NCBI GenBank assembly: GCA_947474905.1
Contig: CANJKQ010000037.1
Location: 1 to 7,422, forward strand
Length of the DNA stretch: 7,422 bases
Origin: Pseudomonadota bacterium
Lineage (GTDB): Bacteria; Pseudomonadota; Alphaproteobacteria; Sphingomonadales; Sphingomonadaceae
Direction: 5' to 3'
Shown here: positions 1 to 4,765 of the stretch, piece after piece
How the letters are laid out: the number at the start of each line of letters is the position of its first letter
How positions within the stretch are numbered: the stretch's first letter is position 1
Made by a program: the position numbers and the translations under genes
The notes under the pieces: model-generated
What the model saw: only the letters and a program-made list of their open reading frames with translations
Database searches by the model: none
Told to the model about the DNA's origin: nothing

Positions 1-1182
1 CAGATGCGGTTCAACGAGCTGATCGCCGGCGTCCGCAGCGATGTCGCGGTCAAGGTGTTCGGCGACGACTTCGGCCAGATGAACGACGTCGCCGACAAGG
101 TCGCGGCCGTCCTGCGCCGGGCTAAAGGGGCCGAGGACGTGAAGGTCGAGCAGACCGAGGGTCTGCCCATGCTCGACATCGCCTTCAACCGCGACGCGGC
201 CGCCCGCCTGGGCATTACCGCCAAGGACGTCCAGGCCGCCATTGCCGCGACGGTCGGCGGCCGCGAGGCGGGGGTCATTTTCGAGGGCGATCGCCACTTC
301 CCGGTCGTCATCCGCTTGTCCGACGTCGATCGCGCCAATTTCGAGAGGTTGGGACAGGTGCCCGTGCCGACGCCGTCGGGCGCATCGGTGCCGCTGGCGA
401 GTGTCGCCGACATCCGCATCAATGATGGTCCCAACCAGATCAGCCGCGAGAACGGCAAACGGCGCGTCGTCGTCCAGGCCAATGTTCGCGGTCGGGATGT
501 CGCGAGCGTGGTCGCGGAAGCGCAGGCGGCGATCGCGCGCGACGTGGCGCTGCCGGCGGGCACCTATCTCGAATGGGGCGGCCAGTTCGAGAATCTCGCA
601 TCGGCCCGTGCGCGGCTGATGCTGGTCGTGCCGGCCTGCTTCGCGCTGATCCTGCTGCTGCTCTATGGGGCGCTCGGCTCGGCGCGCGACGCCGCGATCG
701 TGTTCACTGGCGTCCCCCTCGCGCTGGTCGGCGGCGTTCTCGCGCTCGTGCTGCGCGGCATGCCTTTCTCGATTTCGGCGGCGGTAGGCTTCATCGCTTT
801 GTCCGGCATCGCGGTCCTCAACGGGCTGGTGATGGTGACGTCGATCCAGGACCTGATGCGGGGCGGCATGGACCGGGCGACGGCGAGCCGGGACGGTGCC
901 CTGGCACGGCTTCGCCCCGTCGCGATGACGGCGCTCGTAGCCTCGCTCGGTTTCGTGCCGATGGCGCTCGGCCACGGTGCCGGCGCCGAAGTTCAGAAGC
1001 CCTTGGCGACGGTCGTCATCGGCGGCCTGATTTCCGCGACCCTGTTGACCCTATTCGTGCTGCCAACGCTCTATGCGCGATACGGTCGGCGGGAATTGCC
1101 GCGATCGCACGATGACCAGGAGGAAGCGGGCGCAGCGCCGACAGCACACCATCCCGTCGGTCCTACGGCTCAAAACGTATGA
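1..1182 (+). CDS. CzcA/CusA-family heavy-metal efflux RND permease, C-terminal part
   Basis: This is the inner-membrane, proton-driven pump subunit of a tripartite heavy-metal exporter (HME-RND family). The reading frame is open at the left edge, so the N-terminal half is missing and the first ATG (position 4) is internal. Roughly the last 393 residues are present. They include the second periplasmic porter region (VEQTEGLPML near residue 48, then VASVVAEAQAAIARDV) and five hydrophobic segments at about 204-224, 229-250, 254-281, 304-322 and 335-358, which fit TM8-TM12. The stretch RPVAMTALVASLGFVPMAL followed by GAGAEVQKPLATVVIGG and FVLPTLYARYGRR is the family's characteristic end. A polar tail of about 30 residues follows. 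The metal-coordinating part and the TM4 acidic residues lie outside the window, so CzcA (Co/Zn/Cd) versus CusA (Cu/Ag) cannot be decided; the C-terminal wording looks more CzcA-like. The partner genes (czcB/czcC) would be expected upstream. Confidence 0.95.
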   Translation, partial: QMRFNELIAGVRSDVAVKVFGDDFGQMNDVADKVAAVLRRAKGAEDVKVEQTEGLPMLDIAFNRDAAARLGITAKDVQAAIAATVGGREAGVIFEGDRHFPVVIRLSDVDRANFERLGQVPVPTPSGASVPLASVADIRINDGPNQISRENGKRRVVVQANVRGRDVASVVAEAQAAIARDVALPAGTYLEWGGQFENLASARARLMLVVPACFALILLLLYGALGSARDAAIVFTGVPLALVGGVLALVLRGMPFSISAAVGFIALSGIAVLNGLVMVTSIQDLMRGGMDRATASRDGALARLRPVAMTALVASLGFVPMALGHGAGAEVQKPLATVVIGGLISATLLTLFVLPTLYARYGRRELPRSHDDQEEAGAAPTAHHPVGPTAQNV

Positions 1183-1183
1183 A

Positions 1184-1271
1184 TGCGGCCGGGTGGCCGA
1201 CGCGCATGTCCAAGCCGCTTGCGGCTAAAGGCGTCGGCCCATGTCTCAAGCGTGGTCTCAACGCCCGGCTC
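1184..1271 (+). repeat. Structured direct repeat, copy 1
   Basis: The segment begins 2 nt after the stop of the efflux pump gene and matches 3981-4068. Hand alignment of the first 61 nt gives 52 identities and one gap; the rest is looser but ends in an identical CCCGGCTC. Visible structure: hairpin CGGCC-GGGT-GGCCG (1186-1199); hairpin AGCCG-CTTG-CGGCT (1213-1226); and a longer-range helix GGCCGACGC (1195-1203) with GCGTCGGCC (1231-1239) that encloses the second hairpin and competes with the first. It could be an RNA element read from the pump transcript, a small RNA, a 3' end stabiliser or a palindromic genomic repeat. The strand is assigned by relation to neighbours only. Confidence 0.8.
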
Positions 1272-1333
1272 ATACGTCATGGGAGGTGAATGCTGGTGTC
1301 CGACGGCACCGAAAGTTGAGAAACGCGCTTGAG
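1245..1333. repeat. Inverted repeat with arms 1245-1261 and 1316-1333
   Basis: The left arm CTCAAGCGTGGTCTCAA can pair with the right arm TTGAGAAACGCGCTTGAG: CTCAAGCG/CGCTTGAG gives 8 bp and TCTCAA/TTGAGA gives 6 bp, with a small internal loop. About 54 nt lie between the arms and contain a further hairpin, GGTGTC-CGAC-GGCACC (1295-1310). With the repeat that it overlaps, this makes an almost continuously foldable tract of about 150 nt between the pump gene and the next promoter. Each arm is itself a tandem pair (TTGAG or its complement, 12-13 nt apart), so a dimeric DNA-binding protein is an alternative explanation. Confidence 0.5.
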
Positions 1334-1419
1334 TGCCGCGTGCCGACAAGGCCGGCCATCCAGCACCGCCGAACGCATTGGTGATAATGCGAAATCCGCG
1401 GCGTGAACAAGCCTTACGC

Positions 1420-1448
1420 TTGCCAATATCGGTCGGCTCGCACAGAAT
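1420..1448 (+). promoter_or_regulatory. Candidate sigma-70-type promoter for the MNT-HEPN gene
   Basis: TTGCCA (1420-1425, 5 of 6 to TTGACA), a 17-nt spacer and CAGAAT (1443-1448, 4 of 6 to TATAAT). A transcript from this promoter would start at about 1455-1456, on the preferred ATG at 1456, and no ribosome binding site precedes that ATG. The two observations fit a leaderless mRNA. This is a pattern match only; the -10 box is weak. Confidence 0.35.
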
Positions 1449-1455
1449 CCGCGCG

Positions 1456-2361
1456 ATGAGAAAGGATGTCGATCATTTGCCCGCGGCGCAGCGGGGCGAA
1501 CTGGAACGCGTCCAGCGCGTGCTGATGGACGAATTCGCCGAGGCCATCGCCAAGGCGACTTCGCCCTCGCGCAAGAACGGCAAGATCCTGAAGATCATCC
1601 TGTTCGGCAGCTATGCCCGCGATGATTGGGTCGATGAGCCGGAGAATGGCTATCAGTCGGATTTCGATCTGCTCGTGGTAGTCAATCACAGCGACCTGAC
1701 CGATATCGCGCATTACTGGTATGTCGCCGAAGACAACATCCTGCGCGACGCCGCGATCAAGCGGCCGGTCAACATCATCGTCCATGCGCTCGATGAGGTG
1801 AACCAGTCGCTCAAGCGCGGCGAGTATTTCTGGGTCGACATCGCGCGCGACGGGATCGTGCTCTACGAGCTGCCCTGCCATCCGCTGGCGACGCCAATGC
1901 CGCTCACGCCGGCCGATGCCTATCAGATGGCGAGGGCCTATTTCGAGGAGTGGCTGGGGAAGGTCACTGACGCGATAGAGATCGCTGAATTTTGCATCGA
2001 AAAAGATAAGTGGAAGGACGCTGCCTTCACGCTGCATCAGGCTACCGAACGCGCCTATATTTGTTTCCTGCTCGTGCGGACGCTGTATTTTCCGCGCTCG
2101 CACAACATCAAGTTCCTCCGGTCGCTCGCCGAGGATAGCGAACCGCGCCTGATCGATGTCTGGCCGCGCGACCGACGCCTCGATCGGCGCCGCTTCCAGC
2201 TCCTCAAGCGTGCCTATGTCGAGGCGCGCTATTCCACCGCCTATCAGATCGACGTCGACGATCTAGCCGCGATCCTCGCCTGCGTCCGGACCCTGCGCGA
2301 TGTGGTCGAGCAGCTTTCGCGGGAATGTCTCGAGGAGCTTCGAGCCAAAGCCGGGCAATAA
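1456..2361 (+). CDS. Fused nucleotidyltransferase (MNT)-HEPN domain protein
   Basis: A 301-residue protein with two domains. The N-terminal half is a minimal nucleotidyltransferase of the pol-beta superfamily: GSYARDDW at 51-58 (the G-S nucleotide-binding motif) followed by D69-F-D71 in SDFDLLVVV (two metal-binding aspartates). The position often holding a third acidic residue reads N106 (RPVNIIVH). The C-terminal half, about 150-290, is an all-helical HEPN domain, with LHQATERAYICFLLVRTLYFPRSHNIKFLR at 193-222 (quoted in two blocks: LHQATERAYICFLL and VRTLYFPRSHNIKFLR). R208 and H216 are candidates for the RNase R-x-H motif, but the spacing is longer than the usual R-x4-6-H. In HepT-MntA toxin-antitoxin pairs the MNT protein adenylylates the HEPN RNase; here both sit on one chain. 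The start is set at ATG 1456 because MRKDVDHLP matches my memory of family N-termini; the frame is open back to GTG 1333 with an unlikely 41-residue extension. Function is inferred from domains only. Confidence 0.88.
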   Translation: MRKDVDHLPAAQRGELERVQRVLMDEFAEAIAKATSPSRKNGKILKIILFGSYARDDWVDEPENGYQSDFDLLVVVNHSDLTDIAHYWYVAEDNILRDAAIKRPVNIIVHALDEVNQSLKRGEYFWVDIARDGIVLYELPCHPLATPMPLTPADAYQMARAYFEEWLGKVTDAIEIAEFCIEKDKWKDAAFTLHQATERAYICFLLVRTLYFPRSHNIKFLRSLAEDSEPRLIDVWPRDRRLDRRRFQLLKRAYVEARYSTAYQIDVDDLAAILACVRTLRDVVEQLSRECLEELRAKAGQ

Positions 2362-2540
2362 TTTGGCGATTGCCCCGCTTGCAAACCACTGCTCGACAGA
2401 AGACTGTAGACGCCCCAGTTTCATCGTTCCCGCCCCAGCTTGGAATCCTGAAAGCCGCCGCTCGTCAAGATGGGTGGGAATTGGCGGGAGTTGACCTGCG
2501 GGAGGCCTTGTTTTCGCGGACTAAAACGATTAGCGGCCAA
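2362..2540. other. Intergenic stretch with no recognised gene
   Basis: Short open frames here lack family resemblance and good start sites. TTGACC at 2491-2496 resembles a -35 box, but no fitting -10 box stands 16-18 nt downstream. TCCCGCC (2428-2434) and GGCGGGA (2483-2489) are inverted with about 48 nt between them. The promoter for the riboswitch transcript is expected in this stretch, but I cannot place it. Confidence 0.5.
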
Positions 2541-2648
2541 GTTCCTTTGGGGAGTAGCCGCCCGCGCGTTCAGCGGGGCTCATGTCAACAAACTTGCCGG
2601 GCAACTGGCATGGCACGAGCGGCCAAGTGGGCATGGCGAGACTAAGGG
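2541..2648 (+). promoter_or_regulatory. yybP-ykoY manganese riboswitch (aptamer)
   Basis: The conserved blocks of this Mn2+-sensing RNA appear in order: GGGGAGTAG at 2549-2557 just after the 5' P1 strand, GTCAACA at 2584-2590, and GGCGAGACTAAGG at 2635-2647 with the 3' P1 strand. P1 pairs CCTT (2544-2547) with AAGG (2644-2647). Internal helices are visible: CCCGC (2561-2565) with GCGGG (2573-2577), and ACTTG (2592-2596) with CAAGT (2624-2628). In this class, Mn2+ docks two helical legs that flank P1 and usually turns on a metal-export gene. The next gene, 70 nt downstream, is a cation exchanger, which fits. Boundaries are approximate. Confidence 0.85.
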
Positions 2649-2688
2649 CTGGTCTCCGCTCATGGGTTGAGTGGGGAGGTCAGCCTTT
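2644..2688 (+). promoter_or_regulatory. Riboswitch expression-platform hairpin
   Basis: AAGGGCTGGTCTCC (2644-2657) pairs with GGAGGTCAGCCTTT (2675-2688) over 14 consecutive positions, including three G-U pairs. The loop can add GCTCA/TGAGT (2658-2662 with 2668-2672). The 5' strand reuses AAGG 2644-2647, the 3' strand of riboswitch P1, so the two folds exclude one another at their shared base. That is how an OFF hairpin relieved by metal binding would look. No U-run follows (the T residues lie inside the stem), so a classical intrinsic terminator is unlikely; Rho-assisted termination or control of translation are alternatives. Confidence 0.6.
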
Positions 2689-2718
2689 GGTGCGTGCCGC
2701 TCGACCCCAGGATGACTG

Positions 2719-3729
2719 ATGAACCCCTCAGCGCTAACCGTGATGCTCCTTTTGGGGTCGGCTGCGACGATCTATTTCGCCTGCGAGTTCTTCGTAAACG
2801 GCGTCGAGTGGCTGGGCCGCAGGCTCTCGGTCGGTCGCACTGCAACAGCCACTATCCTTGCGGCCTTCGGCACAGCTCTTCCCGAGAGTGTGATCACGTT
2901 CGTGGCTGTGGCCTTCGGCAAGAGCGATGCGCAGCGTGAGTTGGGCGTGGGCGCTGCCCTTGGCGGCCCGCTAGTCCTCGCCACAATTGCCTACGCCACC
3001 GTGGGCGCGACCCTGATCCTGAGTGGCCGTCACCTGCAACGCACCCGCCAAGTGCGCGATGAGTTCCAGCGTTTGGGCCGCGATCAATCTTGGTTCCTCA
3101 GCATCTTTATCGTGAAGATGGCCGTCGGTTTGGTAGCCTTCACCTTCAAGCCATGGCTCGGCATCGCCTTTCTGGCCGCTTACGCCCTCTATTTCTGGAA
3201 AGAGATTAGCCGGGACGACAGCGACGAGGCTGAAGAGGAACTGGAACCCCTCATCATCGCGCGGAAGAAGTCCGGGCAGCCGCCACTCAGCCTCAGCGCG
3301 CTGCAGACAGGCATAGCGCTTTTGGTAATCTTTGCCGCCTCGCGTCTTTTTGTCAGCCAGTTGGACGCCCTAGGGCCGGTTCTCGGCCTCAAACCACAAC
3401 TCCTTGCCTTGCTCCTCAGCCCCATCGCTACCGAACTCCCTGAGACCATGAATGCCATCATCTGGGTGCGCCAAGGCAAACATCGGCTCGCGCTGGCCAA
3501 CATCAGCGGTGCCATGATGATCCAGGCGACGGTGCCCACAGCGTTCGGGTTGTTCTTTACACCTTGGCTCCTGGACCGTTCCCTGATTTTGGGCGGCGGG
3601 ATCACCGCGATAGCAGTGGCTGTCATGTTGATCTCCTTCCGCCGAGGCGTTATTTCGCGCGGGTTTTTAGCCTCCATGGCTCTGTTCTACGCCTTGTTCG
3701 CTGGTTTGTTGGTGCTGTTGCACTTGTAG
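2719..3729 (+). CDS. CaCA-family sodium/calcium exchanger-like cation antiporter, likely Mn2+-responsive
   Basis: A 336-residue polytopic membrane protein with the two alpha repeats of the Ca2+/cation antiporter superfamily. Alpha-1 is at about 45-95: GTALPESVITF at 51-61 with E56, then GVGAALGGPLVLATIAY. Alpha-2 is at about 232-280: SPIATELPETMNAII at 234-248 with E239 and E242, then NISGAMMIQATVPTAFG. Between the halves, about 162-186, lies a charged loop (DDSDEAEEELEP), the usual cytosolic regulatory position. About ten hydrophobic segments can be seen. ATG 2719 is preceded by AGGA (2709-2712) at good spacing. The protein would exchange a divalent cation for H+ or Na+ across the inner membrane. 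The Mn2+ riboswitch upstream suggests manganese, perhaps alongside calcium, as substrate; this is inference. Codon use is less G/C-biased at third positions than in the fec-type genes, hinting at separate ancestry. Confidence 0.88.
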   Translation: MNPSALTVMLLLGSAATIYFACEFFVNGVEWLGRRLSVGRTATATILAAFGTALPESVITFVAVAFGKSDAQRELGVGAALGGPLVLATIAYATVGATLILSGRHLQRTRQVRDEFQRLGRDQSWFLSIFIVKMAVGLVAFTFKPWLGIAFLAAYALYFWKEISRDDSDEAEEELEPLIIARKKSGQPPLSLSALQTGIALLVIFAASRLFVSQLDALGPVLGLKPQLLALLLSPIATELPETMNAIIWVRQGKHRLALANISGAMMIQATVPTAFGLFFTPWLLDRSLILGGGITAIAVAVMLISFRRGVISRGFLASMALFYALFAGLLVLLHL

Positions 3730-3733
3730 TCCC

Positions 3734-3758
3734 ACGACAGCTTCTAACGGGCTGTCGT
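3734..3758 (+). terminator. Terminator-like hairpin after the exchanger gene
   Basis: ACGACAGC (3734-3741) and GCTGTCGT (3751-3758) form a perfect 8-bp stem around a 9-nt loop, starting 5 nt after the TAG stop codon. Only two T residues overlap or follow the stem before CCAAAT, so the U-tract is poor. Termination or 3'-end protection is the likeliest role. Confidence 0.55.
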
Positions 3759-3937
3759 TCCAAATCGGCCTGTCGGTTAATCACGACTCCCGGTCATTCC
3801 GGAATCGCATTTGTAAACGAACATAGTCGTCAATACTTTGCCTCTGATTGCGCGAATTTGGCGGCCGCATCCACCATCTTGCCTTCGCCTCTGATCTGGG
3901 CCTAGTCTGACGACGCGACGCGTAGCGGCGCCGGGGC
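3759..3937. other. Intergenic stretch, lower GC, no gene recognised
   Basis: Nothing convincing is encoded on either strand. CCGG-TCATT-CCGG is a short palindrome near 3792-3804. Base composition is visibly more A/T-rich than the flanks up to about 3900. It may be a remnant of inserted DNA, but no transposase motif or terminal repeat was found. Confidence 0.4.
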
Positions 3938-3955
3938 TTGAGAACCCCGCTTGAG
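3938..3955 (+). repeat. TTGAG-N8-TTGAG motif, second copy
   Basis: TTGAGAACCCCGCTTGAG matches TTGAGAAACGCGCTTGAG at 1316-1333 at 16 of 18 positions. Here it lies 25 nt upstream of the structured repeat, whereas at the first locus it lies downstream. It also overlaps a small hairpin CGGGG (3932-3936) / CCCCG (3945-3949). TTGAGAAC (3938-3945) can pair with GTTCTCGA (4051-4058) beyond the repeat, closing a long stem around it. Confidence 0.5.
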
Positions 3956-3980
3956 AAATTGATCCGCCGCACCTCGTCGG

Positions 3981-4068
3981 TGCGGCCGGGTGGCCGTCGC
4001 ATCTGTCCAGGCCGTTTCGGCTAAAGGCGGCGGCGCATGTTCTTTTGCATGTTCTCGATACCCGGCTC
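3981..4068 (+). repeat. Structured direct repeat, copy 2
   Basis: This copy matches 1184-1271 in the same orientation. It keeps hairpin CGGCC-GGGT-GGCCG (3983-3996) and a variant GGCCG-TTT-CGGCT hairpin (4010-4022). The longer-range helix becomes GCCGTCGC (3993-4000) with GCGGCGGC (4027-4034): the central A-U pair of copy 1 (1200-1234) is U-G here (3997-4030), a change on both sides that keeps pairing, while one outer G-C pair of copy 1 is lost (G3992 opposite G4035). It sits about 125 nt upstream of the sigma factor start, so it may lie in that gene's leader. A direct repeat GCATGTTC (4035-4042 and 4047-4054) is specific to this copy. Confidence 0.8.
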
Positions 4069-4180
4069 CCGCAAATCCGCCTCGCAACTGGAGGCAGGCC
4101 GGATATGCGCCGAGAACGGATATCACCCGATCAATCGAGCCTGCACTGCGGTGCCGACCGATGCGGCTGAACCTGGCATC

Positions 4181-4188
4181 GGAGGAAG
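4181..4188 (+). promoter_or_regulatory. Ribosome binding site that decides the sigma factor start
   Basis: GGAGGAAG stands 5-8 nt before GTG 4194. It is the strongest Shine-Dalgarno sequence near this gene. The in-frame ATG at 4161 has none, which favours the GTG start. Confidence 0.6.
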
Positions 4189-4193
4189 TCGGT

Positions 4194-4760
4194 GTGGTTG
4201 GCGCCACGCCGCGCGTTGCCGACGGCGATCCGCTGCCGCCAGAAGACCGCGTCCTGTATCACAAGCCCGATCGCTCGATCGATGCACTTTATCGGGCGCA
4301 GGCTCCGCGTCTGTTGCGCTTCTTCATCCGCCGATCCGGGAATGATGACGCGCTCGATCTCGTCCACGAGACCTTCGAGCGGCTGGCCCGTCGGGACGAC
4401 GATCCCGGCAGCACCGTCGATCGGCCCGAAGCCTATTTGACTCGGATCGCCGGCAATCTTCTTCGCGACCGCGCGAAGTTCGCGGCGCGCCGCTCCGCCG
4501 CCTTCCACGTGTCGATCGACGAGGTTTCCCTCGCCGGCCGTGATCCGCACGATCAGTTGGAAGCACGGGATATGATCAATCGCCTCGAAACCGCTATGCA
4601 GCGACTCCGTCCACGGACGCGGGAGATCTTCATGGCGTGTCGGCTCGATGGTTATAGTCATGCGGAAGTCGCGGAGCGCATCGGCATGAGCGTACGCGGC
4701 GTGCGCAAGCAGATGAGCCGGGCCATCGCCGAGATCGAGCGCGTCTTGAGCGACGATTGA
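4194..4760 (+). CDS. FecI-type ECF RNA polymerase sigma factor
   Basis: This 188-residue protein directs RNA polymerase to promoters of its own regulon, typically the neighbouring TonB receptor gene. Region 2 is at about 28-98: DALYRAQAPRLLRFFIRRSG, then DDALDLVHETFERLARR (the -10 recognition and core-binding helices), then EAYLTRIAGNLLRDRAK. Region 4 is at about 130-185: LRPRTREIFMACRLDGYSHAEVAERIGMSV (given here as LRPRTREIFMACRLDG plus YSHAEVAERIGMSV), a helix-turn-helix for the -35 element. There is no sigma region 1 or 3, as expected for an ECF factor. The start is placed at GTG 4194 for its ribosome binding site; ATG 4161 in the same frame would add 11 residues, and the frame is open back to 3990. 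The gene ends 5 nt before the FecR-type gene's ATG, so the two are cotranscribed. FecI homologues here are family-level assignments, not proof of citrate signalling. Confidence 0.92.
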   Translation: MVGATPRVADGDPLPPEDRVLYHKPDRSIDALYRAQAPRLLRFFIRRSGNDDALDLVHETFERLARRDDDPGSTVDRPEAYLTRIAGNLLRDRAKFAARRSAAFHVSIDEVSLAGRDPHDQLEARDMINRLETAMQRLRPRTREIFMACRLDGYSHAEVAERIGMSVRGVRKQMSRAIAEIERVLSDD

Positions 4761-4765
4761 CGACG

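Noticed and set aside
1184..1333. CRISPR array or tRNA/tmRNA gene in the structured segment
   Set aside because: There are only single copies at each site with no spacer periodicity, and no acceptor stem, anticodon arm or CCA-compatible fold can be drawn.
1414..2103. Long open frame on the - strand (229 codons) opposite the MNT-HEPN gene
   Set aside because: It is antisense to a clearly recognisable protein, has no family-like motifs, and long antisense frames are common in GC-rich genes.
2491..2527. TTGACC as a promoter for the riboswitch transcript
   Set aside because: The only TA-rich candidate -10 (TAAAAC, 2522-2527) is about 25 nt away, too far for a sigma-70 promoter.
2325..2645. Short + strand open frame (106 codons) between the MNT-HEPN and exchanger genes
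   Set aside because: It starts inside the MNT-HEPN gene and runs through the riboswitch; no family resemblance.
3759..3937. Transposase remnant in the lower-GC stretch
   Set aside because: No catalytic motif, terminal inverted repeat or target duplication could be identified in any frame.
3990..4193. Extended N-terminus of the sigma factor from GTG 3990
   Set aside because: It would read through the structured repeat; residues have no sigma-family pattern, and a strong ribosome binding site precedes GTG 4194.
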